DNA of 64,000 bases from an uncultured Pelagibacteraceae bacterium (lineage in GTDB: Bacteria > Pseudomonadota > Alphaproteobacteria > Pelagibacterales > Pelagibacteraceae): contig CACDZM010000002.1 in assembly GCA_902557215.1 (NCBI GenBank), positions 62,001 to 126,000 of the forward strand. The letters are read 5' to 3'. A program made the translations under genes and the position numbers. Positions 54,219-63,947 of this stretch are shown piece by piece; within the stretch, counting starts at the first letter, position 1; every line of letters begins with the position of its first letter. The notes beneath the pieces are model-generated. The model saw only the letters and a program-made list of their open reading frames with translations, had not been told where the DNA came from and ran no database searches.

Positions 54219-54478
54219 TAGTCATCTCCTCTTTCTGAAAAGCCGAACTCTTCATCAATTTTTTCTTGTCTATTCGCAAACCAGAAAATTAGAATTACGA
54301 AAATTCCAAGAGAACCTTGACAAGTGAACCAATAAGTTAGCGGATAACCAAATGGTCCCCCTACTTCGTTCATTTCAGCTCCAAATAAGAAGATGCCAAT
54401 TGAGAATACAAACCAGATCGCTAAAGTCATAAATAGCAAACCTCTGGTTTTTTCCCAGTGTTGTTCTTGTTTTGACAT
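54218..54478 (-). CDS. DUF4212 small subunit of the sodium:solute symporter
   Basis: 86 residues with two membrane segments. HWEKTRGLLFMTLAIWFVFSI, then GGPFGYPLTYWFTCQGSLGIF and ANRQEKIDEEFGFSE, is the DUF4212 pattern. It is encoded just upstream of the large subunit, the start codon of which overlaps its stop. A strong GGGAGAAG ribosome-binding site lies before the ATG. It is thought to assist the transporter, a statement based only on constant co-occurrence. Confidence 0.92.
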   Translation of the reverse strand: MSKQEQHWEKTRGLLFMTLAIWFVFSIGIFLFGAEMNEVGGPFGYPLTYWFTCQGSLGIFVILIFWFANRQEKIDEEFGFSERGDD

Positions 54479-54520
54479 TATACTTCTCCCTTTTTAGTTA
54501 TAACTGCGAAAACCATAACG

Positions 54521-54526
54521 ATTATA
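54521..54526 (-). promoter_or_regulatory. Candidate -10 element for the symporter operon
   Basis: TATAAT on the minus strand, about 43 bases upstream of the DUF4212 start. No good -35 hexamer is found 16-18 bases upstream, so the promoter may be of extended or activator-dependent type. The region 54479-54600 otherwise contains nothing recognisable. Confidence 0.4.
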
Positions 54527-54600
54527 AAGAAGATTTAAAGTGTTAAAATTGCTCATATTAGGGGGATTTTTAGGTTATAAATCAAGAAAATACTGATTTT

Positions 54601-55224
54601 ATGGGAAAATATAAACTTACGTGGAGAGATCTCTCTTGGAATGATTTCAAAGTCTATTTATTTGCACTTTTTAAAGCTTTCATACCTAAGAAAAAAATTA
54701 GCAATTTAGACGAGCTTGAGAATTTTATACAGACAAAGTCTGCCTGGGTAACTCAAGTGACTCTTTATGGATATTTAAAAACAAGAATGGGCACAAGATA
54801 CGTTCTGCATTTTGAAAATGATGAATTTATGGGATCGGTTAACTTAGCCAAATGGAATATCTATTCTGTTGCTCTTCAAGATCTAACCTTTTTCACTTTC
54901 TCAAAATTAAAAGCAGATTTTAACTACCAAGAGATGAAAAATGCAGAGGAAATTTTTTTTAAAATTTTAGATGATGAAACTTCAAATAAAATGCCCCAGG
55001 ACATCATAGAGGAAGCTAAAAAGAATTTTGTTGAGAGAATGAAAAGTATTAATTGGGATACATATCATAATGACCTACCCTTTAATCCAAGCGCTTTGTC
55101 GTTATATAAGTGGGCTCCAATAGCAGAAGAACTAAAAAATTTAGACAGAAAGATTGTTTTAAATTCAGTAATTCTAAAATGGAATGTTGTAAAAAAAGAA
55201 TTTGATGAGAGAATTAAATTCTAA
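54601..55224 (+). CDS. Conserved alphaproteobacterial protein of unknown function
   Basis: 207 residues, hydrophilic, no signal peptide or membrane segment. Notable stretches are [60 protein letters not shown] and [21 protein letters not shown] have the impression of an alphaproteobacterial family with a TRxGTR and a SxNxAKW element, but I know no function. It lies between the symporter (divergent) and acetyl-CoA synthetase (convergent, four-base overlap), so a link to acetate use is possible but unsupported. Confidence 0.65.
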   Translation: MGKYKLTWRDLSWNDFKVYLFALFKAFIPKKKISNLDELENFIQTKSAWVTQVTLYGYLKTRMGTRYVLHFENDEFMGSVNLAKWNIYSVALQDLTFFTFSKLKADFNYQEMKNAEEIFFKILDDETSNKMPQDIIEEAKKNFVERMKSINWDTYHNDLPFNPSALSLYKWAPIAEELKNLDRKIVLNSVILKWNVVKKEFDERIKF

Positions 55225-57308
55225 ACGTTTTTTCTATTCTCAACTAAACTGTCAACAACACTTGGGTCAGCGAGCGTTGTAGTATCTCCAAGTTGACTAT
55301 GATCATTGGCAGCAATTTTTCTTAAAATTCTTCTCATGATTTTTCCTGATCTTGTTTTAGGTAAGCCAGGTGAAAAATGAATAATATCTGGAGTAGCTAG
55401 AGGTCCAATTTGTTTTCTTACCCAAAGTTTTAAATCTCTTTCGAGTTCCCCATTTTCTTGTTCTCCAGCATTTAATGTCACATAACAATATAAACCATTT
55501 CCTTTGATGTCATGCGGATAGCCAACTACGGCTGCTTCAGCTACTTTTGGATGAGCAACAAAAGCACTCTCAATTTCAGCAGTTCCTAAATTATGACCAG
55601 AAACTATAATTACATCATCTACTCTACCTGTTATCCAATAGTACCCGTCTTTATCTCTTCTACATCCATCTCCTGTAAAATATTTTCCATCGAATTGAGA
55701 AAAATAAGTGTCAATAAATCTTTGATGATCACCATATACAGTTCTCATTTGACCTGGCCAAGATTGAGCAATACATAGCCTTCCTTCTCCTGCTCCCTTA
55801 ATTTCATTCCCATTTTTATCCACCAAAATGGGCTTGATACCGTAAAATGGTTTTGTTGCGGAACCAGGTTTCAAGTTTATGGCTCCAGTTTGAGGTGCAA
55901 TCATAATACCACCAGTTTCAGTTTGCCACCAAGTATCTACAATCGGAGATTTTGAATTTCCGACAACATTGAAATACCACATCCAAGCCTCTGGGTTAAT
56001 TGGTTCACCTACAGTTCCTAATAATTTTAAGGATTTTCTGGATGTTTTTTTGACTGGCTCATCTCCTTCTCTCATAAGTGCCCTAATTGCTGTTGGAGCA
56101 GTGTAGAAAATATTTACCTTATATTTATCAACAATTTGCCACCATCTAGAACTATCAGGATAGGTGGGAATACCTTCAAACATTAAAGTTGTGGCACCAT
56201 TTGCTAGTGGACCATAAATTATATAACTATGTCCAGTAACCCAACCTATATCTGCAGTACACCAGTAAATATCTTTTGGTTTATAATTAAAAATATATTG
56301 ATGTGTCATAGAAGCATAAACCATATACCCACCAGTTGTATGCAAAACACCTTTTGGTTTACCAGTAGATCCGGAGGTATAAAGAATAAACAAAGGATCT
56401 TCCGCTCCCATTTCCTCAGGTTCACAAAAATTTGAGACATCTTTAATTAAATTGTGATACCAAACATCTCTACCACTATTCCAATTTATTGAATTACCTG
56501 TTCTTTTAACAACAATACACTTCCTAACATTGGGGCAACTTAATAAGGCTTCATCTGTAATTTCTTTTAGCGGGATTGTTTTTCCTCCTCTCATCCCTTC
56601 GTCAGCTGTGATAATATATTCAGACTCACAATCATTAACTCGTCCTGCAATCGAGTCAGCAGAGAAACCTCCAAAAATAATTGAATGAACAGCACCAATT
56701 CTTGCACATGCTAGCATTAAAACAGCTAGCTCAGGTATCATTGTTAAATAAATTGTGACTCGATCTCCTTTTTTTATTCCTAATTTTTTAAGTCCATTTG
56801 CAGCTTTTGAAACTTTTTGATGAAGTTGCTTATAGGTAATTTTCTGAGTATCTTTTGGATTATCTCCAACCCAAATAATAGCTGTTTTATCTTTTTTATC
56901 TGCTAAATGTCTGTCTATACAATTCGCTGAAGCATTAAGCGTACCATCTTCAAACCACTTAATTCTAACGTCGGTACTGCTATATTTTACATCTTTAATT
57001 TTCTTATATGGTTTTATCCAAGTTATCCTTTTACCTTCTTTTTTCCAAAATTCATTGTTATTTTTAATAGAATCTTTATATTTTTTAGCATACTGTGATT
57101 TATTAGCTAAACTACTTTTTACCCAGTCAGGTTTGGTTTTAATAATTAATTCTTGATTTTCTTGGATCTTATTTGAAGATTTTTTAGTTAATTTACTTTT
57201 TTTACTTTTTGATTTTTTATTTTTTATTGGTTTCCTTTTTTTAATTTTTGTTTTTTTCTTTTTAACTGATTTTTTATTCTTAGTTCTTGATTTTTTCTTT
57301 TTTGGCAT
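55221..57308 (-). CDS. acs: Acetyl-CoA synthetase with a lysine-rich N-terminal extension
   Basis: 695 residues against about 650 for the family. The catalytic part from about residue 60 is ordinary: [23 protein letters not shown]-binding [20 protein letters not shown], and the acetylation-site context [18 protein letters not shown] near the end. It makes acetyl-CoA from acetate, ATP and CoA, which fits the nearby symporter. The first ~55 residues are about half Lys with Ser and Asn ([17 protein letters not shown] and so on) and have no alternative start after them. Overlaps the unknown gene by four bases and follows the EVE gene by two. Confidence 0.95.
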   Translation of the reverse strand: MPKKKKSRTKNKKSVKKKKTKIKKRKPIKNKKSKSKKSKLTKKSSNKIQENQELIIKTKPDWVKSSLANKSQYAKKYKDSIKNNNEFWKKEGKRITWIKPYKKIKDVKYSSTDVRIKWFEDGTLNASANCIDRHLADKKDKTAIIWVGDNPKDTQKITYKQLHQKVSKAANGLKKLGIKKGDRVTIYLTMIPELAVLMLACARIGAVHSIIFGGFSADSIAGRVNDCESEYIITADEGMRGGKTIPLKEITDEALLSCPNVRKCIVVKRTGNSINWNSGRDVWYHNLIKDVSNFCEPEEMGAEDPLFILYTSGSTGKPKGVLHTTGGYMVYASMTHQYIFNYKPKDIYWCTADIGWVTGHSYIIYGPLANGATTLMFEGIPTYPDSSRWWQIVDKYKVNIFYTAPTAIRALMREGDEPVKKTSRKSLKLLGTVGEPINPEAWMWYFNVVGNSKSPIVDTWWQTETGGIMIAPQTGAINLKPGSATKPFYGIKPILVDKNGNEIKGAGEGRLCIAQSWPGQMRTVYGDHQRFIDTYFSQFDGKYFTGDGCRRDKDGYYWITGRVDDVIIVSGHNLGTAEIESAFVAHPKVAEAAVVGYPHDIKGNGLYCYVTLNAGEQENGELERDLKLWVRKQIGPLATPDIIHFSPGLPKTRSGKIMRRILRKIAANDHSQLGDTTTLADPSVVDSLVENRKNV

Positions 57309-57310
57309 AT

Positions 57311-57724
57311 TTAAATGTTACCCATCTTATTCAAGATTTTCCAGCTTTTAGAGTCTATTGGCATCACTGATAAACGACTTTGTTTTAAAAGTGATAAATG
57401 GCTTAATTCCTTGTTTTTTTTAATTTCATTAAGATTTACTGGTTTATTTAATTTTTTTACAAATTTTACAGTAACAGCAACAAATCGACCAGATTTATCA
57501 GTTTTGTCCAAATAGTGTTCTTTTATCACTTCAACCACTCCAACAATTTCTTTTCCAATATTAGAATGATAAAAAAAACATTGATCACCTTTTTTCATAC
57601 TTTTTAAATTCTTTGCTGCTTGATAATTTCGTACTCCATCCCATGGGGCTCCTTTGTTGCCGGCATTTTCTTGTTGATCAATAGACCAAACATCGGGTTC
57701 GGATTTTAGTAACCAATATTTCAT
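57311..57724 (-). CDS. EVE-domain protein
   Basis: 137 residues. [18 protein letters not shown] is the family opening, followed by [20 protein letters not shown] and the pocket region [22 protein letters not shown] domains are related to PUA and YTH domains and bind modified nucleobases; the role of free-standing bacterial members is not established. It is upstream of acs and divergent from the OGT-like gene. Confidence 0.93.
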   Translation of the reverse strand: MKYWLLKSEPDVWSIDQQENAGNKGAPWDGVRNYQAAKNLKSMKKGDQCFFYHSNIGKEIVGVVEVIKEHYLDKTDKSGRFVAVTVKFVKKLNKPVNLNEIKKNKELSHLSLLKQSRLSVMPIDSKSWKILNKMGNI

Positions 57725-57761
57725 TTAGTTATAGATCCTATCGTTTAAATTTCAGAAGCTA

Positions 57762-57814
57762 TTCTTAAACTTGTGTAATAATTAATATTTATAAATATTA
57801 AATGTGTTTAAGAA
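57762..57814. repeat. Nested inverted repeats in the EVE/OGT intergenic region
   Basis: A perfect 20-bp A/T palindrome at 57782-57801 lies inside a second, outer inverted repeat: TTCTTAAAC (57762-57770) with GTTTAAGAA (57806-57814). It sits upstream of the OGT-like gene (start 57848) and of the divergent EVE gene. It could be an operator for a dimeric regulator or a termination structure. In DNA this rich in A/T some palindromes are expected by chance, but the nesting is unusual. Confidence 0.5.
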
Positions 57815-57847
57815 ATAAAATATTTTGAATATATTGACAATATAATT

Positions 57848-59827
57848 ATGGACAATCCATTATCAAAATTGCTTAATTTGTATAAAAGTAGAAATTTTGT
57901 TCGTGCTGAAAAAGAATATTTAAATATTACTAAAAAAGTAAAACCAAATCATGAATTACTAAATTTATATGGTGTGATTTTATTTCAGTTAAAAAAATAT
58001 GACCAAGCAATTATTCAATTAAAAAAATCGATTGAGATCAATCCTAATTATTATCAAGGCTATAACAGTTTAGGGAATATTTTTTTTAAAAAAAATGACT
58101 TCAATGAAGCTCTAGAGGCCTATCAAAAGGCCATTGACTTAAAATTTGATTATCACGAGAGTTATTATAACAAAGGAAATGTATATTTAAAATTGAAACA
58201 GATTGATAAGGCGTTAGAAAATTATAATTTATCTACTAAATTTAATTCAAGTTATCTTCCAGCTATTAAAAGTAAAGTTGATATACATTATAATTTTAAG
58301 AATCATAAACTTGCCTTGGAAGAAATACAAAACTTTTTAAGTATAGAACCAAATAATGCATTAATGTATCATCGAAGAGGCGATATATATGCTGAGATAA
58401 GTAATTTAGATTTAGCTTTGCAAAGTTATGAAAAGGCCCAAATACTAAACCCAGACAAACCTTTTTTATTAGGGAGTATACAATCAACAAAAAATAGAAT
58501 GTGTATGTGGAGTGATTTTTTTGAGATGAAAAAACAAATTGAGGATAAAATAAAAAATAATGAAAAAGTTTCGCCTCCATTTTTATTAACTACAATGTAC
58601 GACTCCCCTAAAATACAATTTGAATGCGCTAAAGTTTGGGAAAATGAATATAAATTAAAATATAAACAAAACTTATCTTTTTCTTTCAAAAAAAAAACTT
58701 CGAAGAAAATTAAATTAGGTTTTTTTTCAGCTGATTTTAGATTGCACGCAATGGGTCACTTGATGGTAGGAATGTTGGAAAGACATGACAAATCTCAATT
58801 TGAGTTATATGGTTTTTACTTTGGTCCAAAAATTAAATTAGGTGACACATTACACAAAAGAATTTTTAATTGTTTTGACAAATTTATCGATGTCAGTCTC
58901 ATGTCAGATTTTGAGGTTTTAAATTTTTGTAGAGAACTAGAAATCGACATTGCGATAGACTTTATGTGTCATACAGGTGACTATAATCGTTTTAATTTAT
59001 TTTTAAAAAGATTAGCTCCGATTCAAATTAATTTTTTGGGTTATCCAGGTACCTCAGGATCTAATAGCTTGGATTATATAATCGCAGATAAAATTTTAAT
59101 TGAACCAGATGAACAAAAATTCTATTCTGAAAAAATTATTTACCTTCCTGATACTTATCAACCGAATGAAAATAATAAAAAAATTTCTAACACTGTAGTT
59201 AAAAAAGAAACCTTTGGTCTTCCAGAGGACAAATTTATTTTTTGTTGTTTTAACAGCCATCAAAAAATAAATCCCATAATCTTTGATGCCTGGATATATA
59301 TTTTGAATAATACTGAAAATAGTGTTTTATGGCTTTTAAAAGACAATAAGTTTTCAGAAGATAACCTCAAATTGTTAATAAAAAAAAATGGAATTAATCC
59401 AAATAGATTAATATTTGCTGAAAATTTAAAAATAGAAGATCATCTTCAAAGAATTGAATTTGCAGATTTATTTCTAGACACTTTCCCTTATAACGCTCAT
59501 ACTACTTGTAGTGATGCATTGCGTGTAGGTATACCAGTGTTGACTCTTAAAGGTAATTCATTTGCAAGTAGAGTGGCCGCAAGCTTACTTAATACAATTA
59601 AATTAAATGAACTTATTACGACTAATATTGAAGATTATAAAAAATTAGCAATAAAAATTTATAATGAAAAAGTTTATTTAGGTGAAATAAAAAAGAAAAT
59701 TGCTATCAATAAAAAAAATTCAAATTTATTTAAAGCTGAAATTTATACGAAAAATATTGAAAGGGCTTATAAAAAAGTATATCAAAATTATCTTGAAGGA
59801 ATAAAACCCCAAAATTTAAAACTATAA
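57848..59827 (+). CDS. TPR-repeat protein with O-GlcNAc-transferase-like C-terminal domain
   Basis: 659 residues. About six TPR repeats occupy residues 1-205 (for example YYQGYNSLGNIFFKKNDFNE and ALMYHRRGDIYAEISNLDLA). The C-terminal half is a GT41-type catalytic domain: KIKLGFFSADFRLHAMGHL, IDIAIDFMCHTGDYNRFNL, QINFLGYPGTSGSNSLDYII, and DTFPYNAHTTCSDALRVGIP followed by LTLKGNSFASRVAASLL. These correspond to UDP-sugar-binding and catalytic motifs of eukaryotic OGT and bacterial homologues. It may glycosylate proteins on Ser/Thr. No signal peptide, so it acts in the cytoplasm. Overlaps convergent tsaD by six bases. Confidence 0.9.
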   Translation: MDNPLSKLLNLYKSRNFVRAEKEYLNITKKVKPNHELLNLYGVILFQLKKYDQAIIQLKKSIEINPNYYQGYNSLGNIFFKKNDFNEALEAYQKAIDLKFDYHESYYNKGNVYLKLKQIDKALENYNLSTKFNSSYLPAIKSKVDIHYNFKNHKLALEEIQNFLSIEPNNALMYHRRGDIYAEISNLDLALQSYEKAQILNPDKPFLLGSIQSTKNRMCMWSDFFEMKKQIEDKIKNNEKVSPPFLLTTMYDSPKIQFECAKVWENEYKLKYKQNLSFSFKKKTSKKIKLGFFSADFRLHAMGHLMVGMLERHDKSQFELYGFYFGPKIKLGDTLHKRIFNCFDKFIDVSLMSDFEVLNFCRELEIDIAIDFMCHTGDYNRFNLFLKRLAPIQINFLGYPGTSGSNSLDYIIADKILIEPDEQKFYSEKIIYLPDTYQPNENNKKISNTVVKKETFGLPEDKFIFCCFNSHQKINPIIFDAWIYILNNTENSVLWLLKDNKFSEDNLKLLIKKNGINPNRLIFAENLKIEDHLQRIEFADLFLDTFPYNAHTTCSDALRVGIPVLTLKGNSFASRVAASLLNTIKLNELITTNIEDYKKLAIKIYNEKVYLGEIKKKIAINKKNSNLFKAEIYTKNIERAYKKVYQNYLEGIKPQNLKL

Positions 59828-60895
59828 CTTTACTCCAGCACCTTTAAGAAAAATCGCACTTTCATCCAACGCCCATCTTGGTTTAGCAGGAAAATTTAAT
59901 TCATCAAATTTTTTTAATTTATATTTTTCAAGCCCAACTAATGCAATCATTGCAGCATTGTCTCCACACAATTCAACTGGAGGAAAAACGCTCTTATAAT
60001 CTTCATCCGTACATAAATTTTTGAGCATGGATCTTATATTCTTATTTGCTGCTACACCTCCAGCAACAACTAATACTTTTTTTTTCAGATTTGAATTTTT
60101 TTCATATTCATCAAATGCAATTTTAGTTTTTTTGTATAATATTTGTTCAATTGTTTTTTGAAAAGAGGCCGCAAGATCAAATTTATCTTGTTCGTTTTTG
60201 ATATTCTTTGATATTTTCAACACTGCAGTTTTAAGTCCTGCAAAAGATAAATTACAACCCCCTTTGTTAATTATTGGTTTTGGTAAATCAAATTTATTGG
60301 GGTCACCTTTTTGGGCCAAAACTTCAATTTGAGGTCCACCTGGAAAATCAATTCCTAAAAGCTTTGCTGTTTTATCAAAAGCCTCGCCTAAGGCATCATC
60401 TATTGTTGTTCCTAGCCTTATATATTTTCCAAAATTAATGACGTTTAAAAATTGTGAATGCCCACCAGAAATTAACAAAAATAAATAAGGATAATCTAAT
60501 TGAGAGCTAATTTTTGGACTCAGAGCATGACCTTCGAGGTGATTGACTGCAATAAATGGTTTATCTAATGATTTTGCTAAAGCTTTGCCAAAACTTAAAC
60601 CCACCGAAAGACAAACAACTAGTCCTGGTCCAGCTGTTGAAGCAACAGCGTCAATTTCATCAATTTTTTTTTCACCCTCATCAATTGCTTTCTTTACAAT
60701 CCAATCTATTTTTTCAACATGAGATCGAGCAGCGAGCTCTGGCACTACTCCACCAAATTCTTTATGGATGTCAATTTGGCTTGATACTATATTTGATAAA
60801 ACTACAGGTTTTCCATCATCATTTTCAGTAATCAAGGATGCAGCTGTTTCATCACAGCTGGATTCTATTCCAAGAATTAAGGGTTTTTTATTCAT
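59822..60895 (-). CDS. tsaD: tRNA N6-adenosine threonylcarbamoyltransferase TsaD
   Basis: 357 residues. LILGIESSCDETAASLI at the N-terminus, AVNHLEGHALSP (metal-binding His pair), LLISGGHSQFLNVINFGKY, GGPQIEVLAQKGDP and VVAGGVAANKNIRSMLKN are the full set of TsaD motifs. It completes the t6A modification at A37 of tRNAs that read ANN codons. It is divergent from hemC (56 bases), the normal alphaproteobacterial arrangement. Confidence 0.98.
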   Translation of the reverse strand: MNKKPLILGIESSCDETAASLITENDDGKPVVLSNIVSSQIDIHKEFGGVVPELAARSHVEKIDWIVKKAIDEGEKKIDEIDAVASTAGPGLVVCLSVGLSFGKALAKSLDKPFIAVNHLEGHALSPKISSQLDYPYLFLLISGGHSQFLNVINFGKYIRLGTTIDDALGEAFDKTAKLLGIDFPGGPQIEVLAQKGDPNKFDLPKPIINKGGCNLSFAGLKTAVLKISKNIKNEQDKFDLAASFQKTIEQILYKKTKIAFDEYEKNSNLKKKVLVVAGGVAANKNIRSMLKNLCTDEDYKSVFPPVELCGDNAAMIALVGLEKYKLKKFDELNFPAKPRWALDESAIFLKGAGVKL

Positions 60896-60951
60896 TCAAA
60901 TAGTTTCTATTAATTGTACAATCCTAATACAAGAAAGAAATAAATTTATTC

Positions 60952-61869
60952 ATGAGTAAAAAAATTGTAATCGGCTCCAGAGGCAGCAAACTAGCATTAC
61001 TTTATGCTCAAATGGCCAAAGATAAAATTATTAAGAATACTAATCTAAAAGATGAGGATATTATAATTAAACCAATAACCACTAAAGGTGATTTAGTAAA
61101 AGACAAAAGGCTATCTGAGTTTGGAGGTAAAGGTTTATTTTCAAGCAATATAGAAAAAGAATTATTAAATAAAAATATTGATATAGCTATTCACGCACTT
61201 AAAGATATGCCAGCGTTAGAGTCAAAAGGACTTATGACCGAAACGTTTTTAGAAAGAAATGATCCAAGAGAAATTTTATTATCTATTGGTAAGAAAAAAT
61301 TTAGTGATTTAAATTTGAAATCAATAATAGGCACTTCATCATATAGAAGAGAATTTCAAATTAAAAAAATGAGACCTGATATTGTTTGTAAGCTCATAAG
61401 AGGAAACGTTGATACAAGGATTAAAAAACTTAAAGAGGGTACATATGATGCGATTGTTCTATCTTATGCTGGAGTTAAATGTTTGAATTTAGACAATGAA
61501 ATTTCCGAAATTTTTTCTATTGATAAGATTATTCCAAGTGCAGGCCAAGGAATAATAGCCTTGCAGTGTAGAGAAAAAGATAACAAAATTATTTCAATTT
61601 TAAAAAAGATTAATCATAGTGAAACTTATAAAAGGGCACATGCAGAAAGAAATATTTTAAAAGTTTTAGAGGGTGATTGTGAAACTGCAGTAGGGGCTCA
61701 TGCTACAATTGATAAGGACAAGATTATTTTAGAAGCAGAATTATTTTCCTTAGATGGCACAGTAAGATTTTATGAAAAAAAAACAAGTACCTTAGATAAA
61801 TTTAAACAACTTGGTATCGAAGTAGGTAAAAGTTTGAAAACTAAATCGAATAACTCTTATAAAAAATAG
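60952..61869 (+). CDS. hemC: Porphobilinogen deaminase (hydroxymethylbilane synthase)
   Basis: 305 residues. VIGSRGSKLALLYAQMAKDK, the DALKDMP-like IHALKDMPALES, GTSSYRREFQIKKMRPD, LIRGNVDTRIKKLKEGTYDA and the cofactor-attachment Cys in LEGDCETAVGAHATI are all present. Condenses four porphobilinogens. With hemD after one base, and hemE, H, J elsewhere in the window, it shows a haem pathway. Confidence 0.97.
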   Translation: MSKKIVIGSRGSKLALLYAQMAKDKIIKNTNLKDEDIIIKPITTKGDLVKDKRLSEFGGKGLFSSNIEKELLNKNIDIAIHALKDMPALESKGLMTETFLERNDPREILLSIGKKKFSDLNLKSIIGTSSYRREFQIKKMRPDIVCKLIRGNVDTRIKKLKEGTYDAIVLSYAGVKCLNLDNEISEIFSIDKIIPSAGQGIIALQCREKDNKIISILKKINHSETYKRAHAERNILKVLEGDCETAVGAHATIDKDKIILEAELFSLDGTVRFYEKKTSTLDKFKQLGIEVGKSLKTKSNNSYKK

Positions 61870-61870
61870 T

Positions 61871-62569
61871 ATGCATATTTTATTAACTAGACCATTAGAA
61901 GATTGTTCAGAGATGATAGTAAGATTTAAATTGTTGGGCCATCAAGTTTCCCATCTCCCATTATTAAATGTTGAGAAAATAAATTTTGGTGAGATAAATT
62001 TCTCAGAATTTAAAGGTATTATTTTTACTAGTGCTAATGCGGTCAAATCACTAGATACAAAAAAAATTGATAAAAAAACATTATGTTTTTGTGTAGGGAA
62101 TGCAACTGAAAAAAAAACAAGAAGTTTGGGTTTTCAAAACGTTATATCTGCTAGTGGTAGTGTTGAAAATTTAAGAGAATTAATTTTACAAAATTTTGAC
62201 AAAAAAAATGGAAAACTAATTTACTTTAGTGGGGAAATTATATCAGCAAACCTTGATCGACAATTAATAAATGAGGGTTACGACATTAAAAGAGTGGTTA
62301 ATTATCGAACAAATCACATTCGAAAATTTGATAAAAAATTTGTTGATGATTTAAAACTTAATATTCCTGAAATAGTTTATATTTATTCACAGAATAGTGC
62401 ATCTAGTTTTCTAAATTTTATAAAAGTTCATCAATTAGATGGTGAGTGGATGAATACTAATTTAATGTGTATTGGTGAAAAAACCTCATCAATATTGAAC
62501 GAAATTAAGTGGAAAAAGATTTTTCTTTTTAACCCTGGAGAAGAGGAGTTTTTGTTATATAAAATTTGA
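61871..62569 (+). CDS. hemD: Uroporphyrinogen-III synthase
   Basis: 232 residues. ILLTRPLEDCSEMIVRFKLL at the N-terminus, GIIFTSANAVKSLDTKKI, FCVGNATEKKTRSLGF and IYSQNSASSFLNFIKVHQLD match the two-domain HemD fold, which is poorly conserved between species. It closes hydroxymethylbilane with inversion of ring D. hemC-hemD adjacency supports the call. The stop overlaps the MscS-family gene region. Confidence 0.9.
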   Translation: MHILLTRPLEDCSEMIVRFKLLGHQVSHLPLLNVEKINFGEINFSEFKGIIFTSANAVKSLDTKKIDKKTLCFCVGNATEKKTRSLGFQNVISASGSVENLRELILQNFDKKNGKLIYFSGEIISANLDRQLINEGYDIKRVVNYRTNHIRKFDKKFVDDLKLNIPEIVYIYSQNSASSFLNFIKVHQLDGEWMNTNLMCIGEKTSSILNEIKWKKIFLFNPGEEEFLLYKI

Positions 62570-62571
62570 TT

Positions 62572-63657
62572 ATGGAAATAATTAATAATTTTTCTGATAT
62601 TTTTCTGTCTGTTTGGAACAAAGGCATTTTAGGTGTTGATATTTTTCAAATATTAATTGGAATTGGAATTTTTTTAATATTTCTTATTTTTAGGGGATTA
62701 ATTAGTAAACTTATAATAAAAAAACTAGAGGTCATTTCAAAAAGAACAACAAACAAGTTGGATGATACTTTTGTTTCAGCGCTAGATGGACCAGCTAGAT
62801 TTACTCCAATAGTTATAGGATTTTTTATTGCAAGTTATTATATGACTTTTTCTATAGAAGGTAGAGAAGTTGTGGATACCATAAACAGAACCTTAATCAC
62901 CATTCTTATTTTTTGGGTAATTCATCAAATCATTGAACCAGTTTCTTATATTTTAAGTGGTTTAGATAAACTTTTAACAAAAGAATTAATTGGATGGATT
63001 ATAAAATCATTAAAAATACTGATATTCATTTTAGGACTTGCTGCAGTTTTAGAATTATGGGGAATAAAAATAGGCCCTATTATTGCAGGATTAGGTTTGT
63101 TTGGTGTGGCTGTAGCTTTAGGTGCTCAAGATTTATTTAAAAATTTAATTTCAGGGATTTTAGTTCTTGTGGAAAAAAGATTTAAAATAGGCGACTGGAT
63201 TTCTGTCGATGGAATTATCGAGGGTATAGTTGAAAAAATTGGCTTTAGATCAACAACAATAAGAAAATTTGATAAATCATTAGCGATTATTCCAAATTTT
63301 CAATTTGCTGAAAATGCAGTTGTAAATGTAAGTGAAACATCTAATTGGTTAATAAGTTGGATTATCACTCTACAATATGACACTACTGTTGATCAGTTAA
63401 AAACTATTAGAAACCAAATAGAGGATCATATTAATAAAAGTGAGGATTTTAATGTAAATATAGGAGTTGCTGTAAGGGTGGATAAATTTTCGGATAGCTC
63501 AATTGATATGTATGTTCGTTGTTTCACAAAAACAGATAGCTGGAATGAGTGGCTTTCAGTAAAAGAGAGGCTAGCCATAGCAATCAAACAAATTGTAGAG
63601 AATAATAAAGCATCTTTTGCGTTTCCAAGTTCTTCAATTTATATTGAAAAAAAATGA
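62572..63657 (+). CDS. MscS-family mechanosensitive channel
   Basis: 361 residues from ATG 62572 (an in-frame TTG two codons earlier overlaps the hemD stop). About five membrane helices precede the pore helix GVAVALGAQDLFKNLISG (about 182-199), followed by ILVLVEKRFKIGDWISVDG and the cytoplasmic beta domain with VEKIGFRSTTIRKFDKSLAI. These are MscS hallmarks. It should release solutes under hypo-osmotic shock. The C-terminal part ends ASFAFPSSSIYIEKK, as in the family. Overlaps yggT (ATGA). Confidence 0.94.
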   Translation: MEIINNFSDIFLSVWNKGILGVDIFQILIGIGIFLIFLIFRGLISKLIIKKLEVISKRTTNKLDDTFVSALDGPARFTPIVIGFFIASYYMTFSIEGREVVDTINRTLITILIFWVIHQIIEPVSYILSGLDKLLTKELIGWIIKSLKILIFILGLAAVLELWGIKIGPIIAGLGLFGVAVALGAQDLFKNLISGILVLVEKRFKIGDWISVDGIIEGIVEKIGFRSTTIRKFDKSLAIIPNFQFAENAVVNVSETSNWLISWIITLQYDTTVDQLKTIRNQIEDHINKSEDFNVNIGVAVRVDKFSDSSIDMYVRCFTKTDSWNEWLSVKERLAIAIKQIVENNKASFAFPSSSIYIEKK

Positions 63658-63944
63658 TTGCGATTTTTTATTTGGTTTTACAAATACTTAAACTTTACTC
63701 ATATGTTGTTATAGCCAACGTGATTATCAGTTGGTTAATAGCATTTAATATTTTAAATACACAAAATAGATTTGTTTATTCAATTTTAGAGTTTACCTAT
63801 CGTCTTACAGATCCAATTTTAAACAAAATTAGACGGTTTTTACCTAATTTAGGTTCTTTAGACATTTCTCCGATCATTTTACTTTTATTGATTTGGTTTA
63901 TAGAAATGTGTATGAAGCTCTACATTGCACCTATGATTTTTTAA
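63654..63944 (+). CDS. YggT-family membrane protein
   Basis: 96 residues with two membrane hairpins. ISWLIAFNILNTQNRFVYSI, then FTYRLTDPILNKIRRFLPNL and GSLDISPIILLLLIWFIEM, is the YggT pattern (TxP-L--R---P--G--D-SP). Function is not established; relatives have been linked to osmotic or ion stress and, in cyanobacteria and plants, to cytochrome or thylakoid organisation. Overlap with the MscS-family gene suggests a shared transcript. Confidence 0.93.
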   Translation: MIAIFYLVLQILKLYSYVVIANVIISWLIAFNILNTQNRFVYSILEFTYRLTDPILNKIRRFLPNLGSLDISPIILLLLIWFIEMCMKLYIAPMIF

Positions 63945-63947
63945 ATT

